A DNA stretch of 64,000 nt, taken from Acidovorax sp. MR-S7. Lineage in GTDB: Bacteria > Pseudomonadota > Gammaproteobacteria > Burkholderiales > Burkholderiaceae_C. Every line of letters begins with the position of its first letter. The stretch's first letter is position 1. Both the position numbers and the translations under genes were made by a program. Shown piece after piece: positions 1 through 9,227 of this stretch. Location of the stretch: NCBI RefSeq assembly GCF_000400995.2, contig NZ_DF238897.1, forward strand, positions 124,001-188,000, given 5' to 3'. Below the pieces are notes generated by a model, which saw nothing but the letters and a program-made list of their open reading frames with translations, was not told the origin of the DNA and ran no database searches.

Positions 1-132
1 CATGGCATTGCCCAGGGCGAAGGCGTCCATGCCCAGCGGGCTGCCCTGCAGGCGCCTGCCGATCAGCCAGAACATGATGGCGAAGCACAGCAGGTGCACG
101 CACAGCATGCCGACGATGACGGTTGCAACCAT
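1..132 (-). CDS. N-terminus of a membrane protein, cut by window edge
   Basis: Forty-four codons are visible, read from an ATG at 132 towards base 1. The peptide opens with a hydrophobic stretch (MVATVIVGMLCVHLLCFAIM, then FWLIGRRL), which looks like a first transmembrane helix followed by a basic cytoplasmic stop-transfer end. The end of the visible part (GMDAFALGNAM) recalls the N-terminal membrane module of some Comamonadaceae GGDEF proteins, but no GGDEF domain is visible, so function is not assigned. It follows the ABC permease gene in the same direction after 52 bases. No strong Shine-Dalgarno is seen before the ATG. Confidence 0.45.
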   Translation of the reverse strand, partial: MVATVIVGMLCVHLLCFAIMFWLIGRRLQGSPLGMDAFALGNAM

Positions 133-184
133 GGAGGGAAAGAGGCGCGGTGAAGCGGAGGCTGGCGTGGAACAGGCCCGCAGC

Positions 185-2737
185 CTACCAGTCTTCCTTG
201 ACGGCCGTGACCGCGTCGCGCCCCGCCGCGGTGCGGCCCGCCGCCCATGCCGTGAGCGTGCCCGCAGCGACCACCGCCAGCCCCAGCAGAACGAGGCGCG
301 GCCAGGGCACGGCCAGGTCCATCGTCCAGTGGAAGCTCTGCGGGTTGACCACGTGCACCAGCACCACCGCCACGGCCAGGCCCAGCAGCGTGCCGGCCAC
401 CGCGCCCACGGCCGTCCAGGCCGCGCCCTCGCCGGCGACCACGGCCAGGATCTGCCGGCGCGTGAGGCCCAGGTGCGCCAGCAGGCCGAACTCCTTGCGC
501 CGCGCGAGCACCTGCGCCCCGAAGCTGGCCGCCACGCCGAACAGGCCGATGGCTATGGCCACGGCCTGCAGCCAGTAGGTGACGGCGAAGCTGCGGTCGA
601 AGATGGCCAGCGAGCGCGCGCGGATCGCGCCGGCCGAGGTGAAGTCCAGCGCCGCAGCGTCGGCGCCCAGCCGCTCTCGCGCCAATTGCTGCACGGCGGT
701 GCGCAGCGCGGCCACATCCGCGCCCGGCGCGGGCCACAGTGCGAGGTCGCTGGCGCGCGCGTCGCCCGTCAGGCGCGTGAAATCGCCCGCATCCAGCGCG
801 ATGGCGCCGTGCTGGCGCACGTAGTCGCGCCATACGCCTGCTATGAAAAAAGAAGCTGCTCGCGCTTGTCCCGCTTGCGCTGCAGGCACAAAAGACTGTG
901 AAAGTGCGGGCCAGTCCGCGCCGGGCCGCGCGCCGTAGAGGTCGGCCACCGCCTCGCTCACGTACACGCCCACCCGGCCGGGCGGCACCGGCAGCGGCGC
1001 GCCCACCAGCGGCAGCGCGCGGGCCGGGTCGGGCCCCAGGGGCCGCGCCAGCAGCGCCACGGCCGGGCGCGTGGGCGCGAGCTGCACGCTGCTGGTGCGC
1101 AGCGCCTGCACGCGTGCCACGCCGGGCAGGCGGGCCACGGCGTCGGCGAAGCCCGGGGGGAAGACGGCGGCGTCATCGCCCGTGAGGCCGCCCGGCGCGC
1201 GCACGTAGAGCGGGGCGGGCAGCACGGCGTCCAGCCACTGGTCCACCGATCCGCGAAAGCTGCCCACCATCACCGTCAGCGCCACGGCCAGGCTAAGCGA
1301 TGCCACCACGCCGCCCACCGCGACGGCGGCCGTGGCGCGCATGCGGCGCGCGCGCTCCAGCGCCAGCAGCCGCAGCGGGCCGCGCGCGGCCCAGGGCTGC
1401 AGCGCGCCCAGCAGCGCCTGCACCAGCCAGGGCAGCAGGGCGATGCCGCCCACGAGCAGCAGGCCCACCGATACGTAGGCCGCCAAAGGCATGCCAAAAA
1501 TGGGCGGAACGCCCGCCAGGAAAGCGCTGCCAGCTATCAAAACCATACCGATGCCGCCGCGTGCGGCCTGCGTATCGGCCAGGCCCAGGCCCTTGAGCGT
1601 TTGCGCGGGCGGCAGCCGTTGGGCCGTGCGCGCGGGCCACCAGCCGCCGGCCAGCGCGGCGGCCGTGCCCAGCAGCCCGTAGAGCAGGGCGGCGGGCAGG
1701 CTCCACTGCAGCGGCGGGCGCACGCCGGTGAAATAGCCGCCGCCCAGGTCCCCGCCCAGCAGGCGCAGCGCCAGTGCGGCCAGCGCCGTGCCCAGGGCGA
1801 TGCCGGCCGCGCTGCCCGCCAGGCCCAGCGCGGCGGCTTCGGCCAGCACCAGCGCCAGCCGCTGGCGCGGCGTGGCGCCCAGCACGGCCAGCAGCGCGAA
1901 CTGCGGCAGCCGCCGCGCTACGCCTAGCGCGAGCACCGAGAACACGAGGAACGCGCCGGTAAACAGCGCCACCAGTGCCAGCACGGTGAGGTTGACGCGG
2001 TAGGCGCGCGAGAGCTGGTCCACCTGCGCGGCGCTGTCGCCGGGCTCGGACAGCACGGCGTTGGCGGGCAGTTCCCGGGCGAGTGCGGAGCGGTCGGCGC
2101 CGGGTGCAAGCCGCAGGTCGATGCGCGAGAGCTGGCCGGTGCGCCCGAAGAAATCCTGCGCGGCGCCGATGTCCATCACCGCCAGCGGCCCGCCCGCGGC
2201 GGCCACCGTGCCCGCCACGCGCACGTTCTGGCGCTGCAGGCCGGCTTGCAGGGCGATGGTCTGCGGGGCGCTGTCCAGCCCCAGCGCCTGCAGCGCCGCC
2301 GCGTTGAGGAACACCGTGGCGGGCGCGAGCATCGCCAGCCGGTCGGCGCCGTCCCATGCGCGGGGCATGAGCGCTGGCGCGGTGGCGGGCAGCAGCAACG
2401 CATCGGCCGCCACCACGCGCAGCGGCACGCGCGCCTGCGCATGCCAGGCCATGGCGGGCAGTTCCAGCACCGGGTTGGCATGCGCTACCTGCGGGTGCTT
2501 AGCCACGGTTGCGTAGAGCGCTTCGGGTAGCGGGCCCTGCGCGGCGCGCAGTTGCAAGTCGCTCTGGCCGCCCGCCACGCGCACGGCGCGCGTGAACTCG
2601 TCCAGGGCCGAGGCGTTGATCACGTGCACCGCGAACGCCAGCGCCACACCCAGCATCACCGCCGCCACGGCCGCGAGGCTGCGCCAGGGGTGGCGGCGCA
2701 GGTCTTGCCAGGAGAACGTGAGGAACAGGGCGCGCAT
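185..2737 (-). CDS. FtsX-type ABC transporter permease (YbbP/MacB-like)
   Basis: An 850-residue inner-membrane protein. It opens with a basic stretch and a transmembrane helix (SWQDLRRHPWRSLAAVAAVM), followed by a large periplasmic region, then a block of helices, a second periplasmic region and three C-terminal helices. This is the duplicated FtsX/MacB_PCD arrangement of permeases that work on lipids or lipoproteins with a LolD/YbbA-type ATPase. A suitable ATPase is encoded nearby (4977-5633), but CmpX-like and Hsp20 genes lie between them. A terminator lies just upstream (2757-2786), so this gene probably has its own promoter. Two copies of the dispersed repeat are read through in frame, at about residues 398-407 and 614-633. 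An open frame continues upstream of the ATG but is a shadow of the next gene. Confidence 0.85.
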   Translation of the reverse strand: MRALFLTFSWQDLRRHPWRSLAAVAAVMLGVALAFAVHVINASALDEFTRAVRVAGGQSDLQLRAAQGPLPEALYATVAKHPQVAHANPVLELPAMAWHAQARVPLRVVAADALLLPATAPALMPRAWDGADRLAMLAPATVFLNAAALQALGLDSAPQTIALQAGLQRQNVRVAGTVAAAGGPLAVMDIGAAQDFFGRTGQLSRIDLRLAPGADRSALARELPANAVLSEPGDSAAQVDQLSRAYRVNLTVLALVALFTGAFLVFSVLALGVARRLPQFALLAVLGATPRQRLALVLAEAAALGLAGSAAGIALGTALAALALRLLGGDLGGGYFTGVRPPLQWSLPAALLYGLLGTAAALAGGWWPARTAQRLPPAQTLKGLGLADTQAARGGIGMVLIAGSAFLAGVPPIFGMPLAAYVSVGLLLVGGIALLPWLVQALLGALQPWAARGPLRLLALERARRMRATAAVAVGGVVASLSLAVALTVMVGSFRGSVDQWLDAVLPAPLYVRAPGGLTGDDAAVFPPGFADAVARLPGVARVQALRTSSVQLAPTRPAVALLARPLGPDPARALPLVGAPLPVPPGRVGVYVSEAVADLYGARPGADWPALSQSFVPAAQAGQARAASFFIAGVWRDYVRQHGAIALDAGDFTRLTGDARASDLALWPAPGADVAALRTAVQQLARERLGADAAALDFTSAGAIRARSLAIFDRSFAVTYWLQAVAIAIGLFGVAASFGAQVLARRKEFGLLAHLGLTRRQILAVVAGEGAAWTAVGAVAGTLLGLAVAVVLVHVVNPQSFHWTMDLAVPWPRLVLLGLAVVAAGTLTAWAAGRTAAGRDAVTAVKEDW
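838..896. repeat. Dispersed short repeat inside the permease gene
   Basis: The core AGCTGCTCGCGCTTG lies at 854-868, preceded by CTATGAAAAAAGA, and matches the intergenic copies near 42510 and 53592. Here it sits inside the ABC permease gene and is translated in frame as about 20 Ala-rich residues. Confidence 0.7.
1518..1546. repeat. Half copy of the dispersed short repeat in the permease gene
   Basis: The segment AAAGCGCTGCCAGCTATCAA followed by AACC matches, on the other strand, the TTTTGATAGCTG...AGCGCTTT half of the repeat seen at 42502-42559. It is read in frame in a hydrophobic part of the permease. It is short, so chance resemblance is possible. Confidence 0.5.
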
Positions 2738-2756
2738 GAAGGGGATTGTGTGGCGC

Positions 2757-2786
2757 AAAAAAAAAGCGCCCCGGGATAGGGGCGCC
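2757..2786 (-). terminator. Intrinsic terminator after the CmpX-like gene
   Basis: Read on the minus strand, GGCGCCCC, a six-base loop and GGGGCGC are followed by nine T residues. It lies 20 bases after the stop of the CmpX-like gene and 20 bases before the permease start, so it separates the two transcription units. Confidence 0.85.
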
Positions 2787-2805
2787 TGTATGGGGGCGTT
2801 GCCGG

Positions 2806-4266
2806 TCAGTCGCGGCGCAGCTTGGCCAGCCAATGGTCGAGCAGCTTGCCTGCCGCCTCGCGCCCGCCCAGGCCGAAGGCCAGCGCCACGGCCACGGCGA
2901 CGGCGCCCAGCGTAAGGCCGAAGGCCAGCTGCACGATCTCGTTGGCGATGCCCATGGCGCGCAGGCCCATGGCGATCACCAGGCCCAGGATGGCGAAGCG
3001 CGCTACGTTGGCGGCCAGCTGGCCGCCCTCGGGGCTGGCGCGGCGGATGGCCGTGGCGGCCACGCCCGAGAGCCAGAAGCCCACGACCAGGATGGCGCTG
3101 CCCAGCAGGATGTCGCCGCTGAAGGTGATGAAGGTGGTCACCACGTCGCTCACCTGGTAGAAGCCCAGCTGCGAGGCGGCCTCCACCGCGCCGAAGAGCA
3201 GTGCGAAGAACAGCACCACCGCGCCCGCCAGGCGCGAGGGGCTGGTGGCGCCCGAGAGCGCGTGCGACAGGCCCAGCTTGGCCGGCAGGCTGTCGAAGCC
3301 GGCGCTCTCCAGCAGCTTGGTGAGCAGGCCGGCGGCGAACTTGGCCACGTACCACGTCAGCAGCAGGATCACGGCCGCCGCGATGATGTGCGGCACGGCG
3401 CCCAGGATCTGGTGCAGCACCTGCGTGGCGGGGCGCGAGATGGCCTCGACCTGCAGCGCGTCCAGCGCCGCGATGAGCGAGGGAACGAACACCAGGATGA
3501 ACACCAGCGTGCCGCCCAGGCGCGAGAGCTGCACGGCCGGGTCGAGCCCGATGCAGGCGTTGAGGCGGTCGCTGCCCGCGGCGGCCAGCAGGTTGGTGAC
3601 CAGCGCGCGCAGCACGCGCGCCACGACGTAGCCCGCGATGGCGATCACCGCCGCGCCGAAGATGCCGGGCACATAGGCCAGCATGCGGCCGAGCAGGTCG
3701 CGCACCGGGTCCAGCACGCCTTCGAGCCGCAGCGCGCCCAGGATGGCCGGCAGGAAGAACAGGATCACCAGCCAGAACAGCACGTTGCCCGCGCTGCGGC
3801 TGATGGGGGCCATGCCCGCCTCTTCGGATAGGCGCTCGTCCAGCGTGGTGGCCGCCAGCGCGCGCGTGGTCACGGCGCGCAGCACCACGGCCAGCAGCCA
3901 GGCCACCAGCGCCAGCACGGCACCGGCCACGAGGTGGGGCACGTAGCCCACCACGTCCTGCACCATGCTGGCGAAGGGGGCGGACAGCAGCGTCAGATCC
4001 AGCGTGTTGAGCACGGCCACCAGCGTAGCCAGCAGCACCAGCCAGAAGACGGCGGTGGCGGCGGGCGTCTCGGCGTCGATGGGCGTGGCCGCGCTCTCGC
4101 CGATGCGCTGGTTCAGCCGCGCCATGCGCAGCACCCGCCGCGTGGCGGCCCGTGCCATGACGGCCAGCAGCCAGCCCAGCGCCAGGACGGCCAGCGCGCC
4201 GAGGATCTGGGGAATGTGGGCGCCCAGCGATTGCTGCAGCGCCTGCGAGAAGGTGTTGAGATCCAT
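2806..4266 (-). CDS. CmpX-like multi-helix membrane protein (mechanosensitive-channel-related)
   Basis: A 486-residue integral membrane protein made of repeated long helices separated by short basic loops, with no obvious soluble domain. Repeated segments such as PHIPQILGALAVLALGWLLA-like, VPHLVAGAVLALVAWLLAVV, VPGIFGAAVIAIAGYVVARV and VPHIIAAAVILLLTWYVAKF share the VP-x-I/L-hydrophobic pattern of the conserved TM_helix repeat found in Pseudomonas CmpX and in proteins related to MscS. The end (ALAFGLGGREAAGKLLDHW) also resembles the MscS pore-helix edge. A good ribosome site (GGGAGGAACC) precedes the ATG at 4266. The gene is transcribed alone, divergently from hsp20, and ends at a terminator. 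A role in envelope stress or osmotic response is inference. Confidence 0.8.
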   Translation of the reverse strand: MDLNTFSQALQQSLGAHIPQILGALAVLALGWLLAVMARAATRRVLRMARLNQRIGESAATPIDAETPAATAVFWLVLLATLVAVLNTLDLTLLSAPFASMVQDVVGYVPHLVAGAVLALVAWLLAVVLRAVTTRALAATTLDERLSEEAGMAPISRSAGNVLFWLVILFFLPAILGALRLEGVLDPVRDLLGRMLAYVPGIFGAAVIAIAGYVVARVLRALVTNLLAAAGSDRLNACIGLDPAVQLSRLGGTLVFILVFVPSLIAALDALQVEAISRPATQVLHQILGAVPHIIAAAVILLLTWYVAKFAAGLLTKLLESAGFDSLPAKLGLSHALSGATSPSRLAGAVVLFFALLFGAVEAASQLGFYQVSDVVTTFITFSGDILLGSAILVVGFWLSGVAATAIRRASPEGGQLAANVARFAILGLVIAMGLRAMGIANEIVQLAFGLTLGAVAVAVALAFGLGGREAAGKLLDHWLAKLRRD

Positions 4267-4436
4267 GGTTCCTCCCGAGTCGGTTGATCGCCGGTCCATT
4301 GTGGAGGCCTGAGCTCTCAGCGCAACCCTTGCGCGATGCCTCACGGCCGGGCGGGACTTTTCTTGACAATTCGTATCCAGGCGTTCGCGGGTGTTGCTGC
4401 GGGGTTTGCGCCAGATCAGAACCCTGCGCCCTGGCC

Positions 4437-4465
4437 CTTGAAAGCGCAAGGGCCGTACGTATTTA
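4437..4465 (+). promoter_or_regulatory. Candidate sigma32 heat-shock promoter for hsp20
   Basis: CTTGAAA (4437-4443) matches the sigma32 -35 element exactly. After 13 bases comes ACGTATTTA (4457-4465), six of nine matches to the -10 element CCCCATTTA. The predicted start would be about 55 bases before the Hsp20 ATG. A TTGACA at 4363 lacks a matching -10 box and was not preferred. Confidence 0.5.
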
Positions 4466-4526
4466 TCCGGTGAGGGGACGCCGCCCCGGCGGCCCCGGAT
4501 CACCAACCCATCCAAGGAGTTTGAAA

Positions 4527-4955
4527 ATGAATTCTCTGGTAACCCGCGGCAGCCTGTTCGACGACTTCTTCAAGGACTTCGCTCCCGGCTTCTACGTGCG
4601 GCCGCTGCACGGCGACGGCCTGCCCCAGCCCTCGCAGATCAAGGTGGACGTGAAGGAGGACGAAGCTTCCTACACCGTCCACGCCGAGGTGCCCGGCGTG
4701 CCCAAGGAAGACATCCACGTGAGCGTGGAAGGCGACGTGGTCAGTCTGCGCGCCGAGGTGCGCCAGCACGACGAGAAGAAGGATGGCGAGAAGGTGCTGC
4801 GCAGCGAACGCTACTTCGGCGCCCTGGCCCGCAGCTTCCGCCTGCCCACGGAGCTGGACGCGTCGCAGGCCAAGGCCAAGTACGACAACGGCGTGCTGAC
4901 GCTGGTGCTGCCCAAGAAGCAGGGTGGCAGCGCGCAGCGGCTGGCGATCGAGTAG
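4527..4955 (+). CDS. Small heat-shock protein, Hsp20/alpha-crystallin family
   Basis: A 142-residue cytoplasmic holdase chaperone of the IbpA/HspA type. The alpha-crystallin domain spans about residues 40-140: it starts at [20 protein letters not shown], contains [20 protein letters not shown] and ends with the conserved ANGVL-type motif, here [13 protein letters not shown]. The length is normal for the family. The ATG at 4527 is preceded by AAGGAG at a good distance; the longer upstream frame has no family match. A sigma32-like promoter is present upstream, fitting heat induction. It is convergent with the ABC ATPase gene, whose stop is about 20 bases away. Confidence 0.93.
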   Translation: MNSLVTRGSLFDDFFKDFAPGFYVRPLHGDGLPQPSQIKVDVKEDEASYTVHAEVPGVPKEDIHVSVEGDVVSLRAEVRQHDEKKDGEKVLRSERYFGALARSFRLPTELDASQAKAKYDNGVLTLVLPKKQGGSAQRLAIE

Positions 4956-4976
4956 TCACCGCCTGCTTACTGTAGG

Positions 4977-5629
<653 letters not shown>

Positions 5630-5633
<4 letters not shown>

Positions 5634-6601
5634 GCGTCCACGCGCTCCAGCCGGGTTCGCACGGCTTGCACGAGCTGCGCCGTGGCGTCGGGCGCGTCGC
5701 AGGGGATGGCGTGGCGAGCGGGCATGCCGCGCAGCCAGGTGATCTGGCGCTTGGCGAGCTGGCGTGTGGCGGCGATGCCGCGCTCGGGCAGGGTGGCCAG
5801 CGGGTACAGGCCGTCCAGCGATTCCCAGGCCTGGCGGTAGCCCACGCAGCGCATGCTGGGCAGGTCGGGGTGCAGATCGCCGCGCGCGCGCAGGCGGATC
5901 ACCTCGTCGAGGAAGCCTTCGGCCAGCATGGCGTGGAAGCGCCGGGCGATGCGCTCGTGCAGCCAGGCACGGTTGCCGGGTTCCAAGGAAAAAAGGGCTC
6001 CAGCGCTTACCTGGAAAGCGCTAGCAGCTCTTGTTTTTGTAGTATGGAAGCTCGACAGCGGCTTGCCCGAGAGGTGCCATACCTCCAACGCGCGCTGGAT
6101 GCGCTGGCTGTCGCCCGGGGCCAGCCGGGCGGCGGTGGCGGGGTCCACGCGGGCCAGCTCGGCGTGCATGGCGGGCCAGCCCAGCGCGGCGGCCTGCGCA
6201 TCCAGGCGGGCGCGCACGGCGGGGTCGGCCGGGGGCATGTCGTCGATGCCGTCGAAGAGCGCCTTGAAATAGAGCATGGTGCCGCCCACGAGCAGCGGCA
6301 GCGCGCCGCGCGCACGGATCTCGGCGATGAGGCGCGTGGCGTCCTGCACGAACTCGGCAGCACTGTAGGGCTGCAGCGGGTCGCGGATGTCGATGAGATG
6401 GTGCGGCACGCGGGCCAGCTCCTCGCGCGTGGGCTTGGCGGTGCCGATGTCCATGCTCCGGTAGACCAGGGCGGAGTCGACGCTGATGATCTCCACCGGC
6501 AGTCGCGGGGCCAGCGCCTCGGCGATGGCCAGGGCGGCGGCGGTCTTGCCGCTGGCGGTGGGGCCGGCCAGCGCGATGGGCTCAAGCATGGGGCTCTCCA
6601 T
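5630..6601 (-). CDS. miaA: tRNA dimethylallyltransferase
   Basis: MiaA transfers a dimethylallyl group from DMAPP to A37 of tRNAs that read UNN codons. The 323-residue protein has the P-loop GPTASGKT (13-20), followed by [27 protein letters not shown] and [13 protein letters not shown], all MiaA hallmarks. A start at 6601 (MESPMLEP) or 6589 (MLEP) is possible; the first overlaps the MFS gene by 20 bases. A copy of the dispersed repeat (5987-6042) is read in frame as about residues 187-205, after [11 protein letters not shown]. In other MiaA proteins this surface region varies, so activity is probably kept. It is followed by an ABC ATPase with an ATGA overlap. Confidence 0.95.
5987..6042. repeat. 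Dispersed short repeat inside miaA
   Basis: GGCTCCAGCGCTT and AAGCGCTAGCAGCTC surround a short centre, bounded by A-rich and T-rich ends, the same layout as the intergenic copy at 42502-42559. It is translated in frame within MiaA. Confidence 0.75.
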
Positions 6602-7820
6602 GGCGCTGCACCAGCGTCCAGGCGATCAGGGCCAGCAGCACCGACCAGAAGGCCAAGCCGCGCACCAGCGGCCACACCGTTCCATCCAGCGCATGGCCCA
6701 GCCAGAAGCCGATGGCGAAGGCCGCCAGCATCATCATGAAGCCGTTGAGCGCCGAGGCCACGCCCGCCGCCTGCGGGAACGGCCCCACCGCGCCCGACTG
6801 CCCGCAGGGCTGGTGGATGCCGTGGCCCAGCATGAACAGGTAGAACGGCGGCAGCAGCGCCGCGACGCTGTGCCAGCCGAGCAGCGCGGCCAGCGCCATG
6901 AGCAGGCCGCCGCTGCCGCTCAAGGCCCCGGCGATGGCCACCGTGCGCCGCAGCCCCACGCGCGCCAGCAGCCGCCGGCATGCTAGCGTGCCCACGAGGT
7001 AGGCCACCGCGGTGGACAGCAGTACCAGCCCGTATTGGGTGCGCGAGAGGCCCAGCACCTCGATGTAGACGAAGGACGAGGCCGCCAGGAAGGTGAACAG
7101 CCCGCCATAGCTGGCCGTGGTCTGCAGCGAGAACGCCCAGAACGTGGGCGAGCGCAGTACCAGCGCCCAGGTGCGCGCCAGCGTGGCCGGGCGCAGGGCC
7201 TGGGGGTTGCGCTGCCGCAGCGTCTCGGGCAGGCGCAGGGCGATCAGCGCCAGCGTGGCGGCGGCATAGGCCGTCAGCACCAGCAGCGCGGCGCGCCAGC
7301 CCAGCCATTCGGTCAGCAGCCCCCCCAGCGGCGCGCACAGGCAGGCGATGAGGCCCAGGCCCGTCAGCGCCTTGGACATGGCGCGCGCGCCGGCCAGCGG
7401 CGTGTACAGGTCGCGCACGATGGCCCGCGCGCACATCACCACCGCGCCCATGGCCACGCCCTGCAGCGTGCGCCAGGCCACCAGCAGCGCCATGGTCGGC
7501 GCCAGCGCGCTGCCGACGGAGGCCAGGGTGTACAGCAGCAGCCCCGCGAGCAGCACGGGCCGGCGGCCGAAGCGGTCCGACAGCGGCCCCCACAGCAGCT
7601 GCGAGCAGCCGAAGGCCAGCAGCAGCGCCGACAGCGTGAGCTGGCCCGCGGCCACGGGCGCACCCAGGCTGCGCGTGAGCGCGGGCAGGGCGGGCAGGTA
7701 CAGGTCGGTGGTGACGGGCTGGATGGACAGCAGCAGCGCCAGCACCACGATGGCAAGGCCAGGACGGATGGGCAGCGCGGGCGCGTCATCCGCGCCGACG
7801 GCGGCGGAGGGGACGGACAT
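6582..7820 (-). CDS. MFS drug-resistance transporter, Bcr/CflA type
   Basis: A 412-residue 12-helix inner-membrane proton antiporter. Loop 2-3 carries the MFS motif [16 protein letters not shown], and helix 1 has the [18 protein letters not shown] motif characteristic of the Bcr/CflA (DHA1) multidrug exporters. Helix 4-5 shows [10 protein letters not shown] and [15 protein letters not shown], also family-typical. Its 3' end overlaps the miaA 5' end, which suggests co-transcription. The substrate cannot be told from sequence. Confidence 0.9.
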   Translation of the reverse strand: MSVPSAAVGADDAPALPIRPGLAIVVLALLLSIQPVTTDLYLPALPALTRSLGAPVAAGQLTLSALLLAFGCSQLLWGPLSDRFGRRPVLLAGLLLYTLASVGSALAPTMALLVAWRTLQGVAMGAVVMCARAIVRDLYTPLAGARAMSKALTGLGLIACLCAPLGGLLTEWLGWRAALLVLTAYAAATLALIALRLPETLRQRNPQALRPATLARTWALVLRSPTFWAFSLQTTASYGGLFTFLAASSFVYIEVLGLSRTQYGLVLLSTAVAYLVGTLACRRLLARVGLRRTVAIAGALSGSGGLLMALAALLGWHSVAALLPPFYLFMLGHGIHQPCGQSGAVGPFPQAAGVASALNGFMMMLAAFAIGFWLGHALDGTVWPLVRGLAFWSVLLALIAWTLVQRHGEPHA

Positions 7821-7848
7821 GGTGCGCGCGAGGGTAGCAGATGCCGTA

Positions 7849-8712
7849 TCAGCGCAATGCCATCGTGCCCAACGGCAGGCCGAACAGCGCTGACAGGGCC
7901 TCGCGGTACTGTGCGTGGCCCCGGTCGTTGGTGTTGTGGTGGGTGCCGCCGTCCACCAGCACGAAGCGCTTGGGCTCGGCCGCGGCGTCGTACAGCCTGC
8001 GGCCCAGCGCGGGGGGAATCAGCCGGTCTTCGCTGCCGTGCACCACCAGCAGCGGCGAGCCGATGCCGGCCACCTTGCGCGCCGACTCGAAGCGCTGCGT
8101 GATGAGCGGCGACACGGGCAGCCAGCCCCACTTGAAGGTGCTCACCACCTCGGGGATGTTGGTGAAGGTGCCTTCCACGATGGTGCCGCTCTCGTCCTGC
8201 ACGCGCGCGGCTAGGTCGATGGCGATGGCGCCGCCGAGCGAATGGCCGAAGATGTAGCGCTCACGCCCCGGCGCCTGCCGCGCCAGCCAGTCCCAGGCGG
8301 CCTGCGCATCCTCCAGCGCCGTGGCTTCGGAAGGCAGGCCCGCGCTGCTGCGCCCGAAGCCCCGGTAGTCCACCGCCAGCACGGAAAAACCCAGGCGCTG
8401 CATGCGCCGGATGCGGGGCGCGGAGCCGGACACGTTCCAGCGCGCGCCGTGCAGGTACAGCAGCAGCGGCGCGTCGGCCCGGGCCGCGGGCAGCCACAGG
8501 CCGTGCAATTGCTCGGGCTTGCCGGTGGTGGCGGAGTCGAATGCGATCCATACGTCCTCCATGCCTTCGGTGTCCTGGATGCCGCCCCAGGCGCGGTCGC
8601 TGGGCTGGAAGATCCACTCGCGCTGCTTGGCGTCCAGCGTGGCGCAGCCGGCGCTCACGGCGAGGGCCAGGGCGGCAAGGGAAGGGGCGATCCAGCGGCG
8701 TCGAGGGTGCAT
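7849..8712 (-). CDS. Alpha/beta-hydrolase lipoprotein
   Basis: A 287-residue predicted lipoprotein: a basic N-terminus, a hydrophobic segment and a lipobox ending VSAGC (Cys23). The mature part is a serine hydrolase fold with LLLYLHGARWNVSGS (oxyanion region), VDYRGFGRSS, the nucleophile elbow GHSLGGA, an acid in HGSEDRLIPP and a histidine in GGTHHN. Family members are esterases or peptidases of unknown natural substrate. The gene stands alone between the MFS exporter and the HIT gene, in the same direction as both. No clear ribosome site precedes the ATG. Confidence 0.85.
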   Translation of the reverse strand: MHPRRRWIAPSLAALALAVSAGCATLDAKQREWIFQPSDRAWGGIQDTEGMEDVWIAFDSATTGKPEQLHGLWLPAARADAPLLLYLHGARWNVSGSAPRIRRMQRLGFSVLAVDYRGFGRSSAGLPSEATALEDAQAAWDWLARQAPGRERYIFGHSLGGAIAIDLAARVQDESGTIVEGTFTNIPEVVSTFKWGWLPVSPLITQRFESARKVAGIGSPLLVVHGSEDRLIPPALGRRLYDAAAEPKRFVLVDGGTHHNTNDRGHAQYREALSALFGLPLGTMALR

Positions 8713-8771
8713 GGAACAGGCAGAGTCGGCGCGGCGGCGAAAAGTTCACGCCCGCCCGGGCGCGCCGGCCG

Positions 8772-9209
8772 CTACAGCGCCGCGCGCAGGCGCTGCGCGT
8801 AGCCGGCCAGCACCTCGGCCGGGGGCTCCTGGCGCGGCCAGGTGAAGGTGATGCCGTCATCGGCGTGGCGCGGCACCACGTGCATGTGGAAGTGGCCCAC
8901 GGTCTGGCCGCCCTCGGCGCCGTTGGCCTGCAGCAGCGTGAGGCCCGCCGGATCGAAGGCCGCGCGCACGGCCAGCGCCACGCGCCGGGCTGTCTGCATC
9001 ACGGCGGCGGCCTCTTCGGGCGTGGTGTCGAACAGCGTGGCGGCATGGCGCTTGGTGGCCACGAGCACGTGGCCCGGCGTGACCTGGCCGATGTCCATGA
9101 AGGCGATGGTGTGGTTGTCCTCGTACACGGTGGCGCTCGGGATCTCGCCCGCTACCAGGCGGCAGAAGATGCACTGGCCGGGAGGCGAGGTGTCGACGAA
9201 CATGGGCAT
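8772..9209 (-). CDS. HIT-family nucleotide-binding hydrolase
   Basis: A 145-residue histidine-triad protein, hydrolysing nucleotide phosphoramidates or dinucleoside polyphosphates. The zinc-type start CIFCRLVAGEIPSATVYED and the catalytic triad HFHMHVVPR are both present. The start at 9209 is supported by GGAGA eight bases upstream; an internal ATG lies at 9203. It is preceded by the EAL-GGDEF gene in the same direction with only 18 bases between, so the two may share a transcript. Confidence 0.93.
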   Translation of the reverse strand: MPMFVDTSPPGQCIFCRLVAGEIPSATVYEDNHTIAFMDIGQVTPGHVLVATKRHAATLFDTTPEEAAAVMQTARRVALAVRAAFDPAGLTLLQANGAEGGQTVGHFHMHVVPRHADDGITFTWPRQEPPAEVLAGYAQRLRAAL

Positions 9210-9227
9210 GTGATGGGTCTCCTGTGG

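Noticed and set aside
4363-4368. TTGACA as sigma70 promoter for hsp20
   Set aside because: No -10 box at 16-18 bases; the sigma32-like pair downstream fits better.
2738-4369. Upstream in-frame extension of the FtsX permease (about 540 codons)
   Set aside because: It runs antisense-free but out of frame through the CmpX-like gene, is Arg/Ala/Gly-rich, and a terminator lies inside it.
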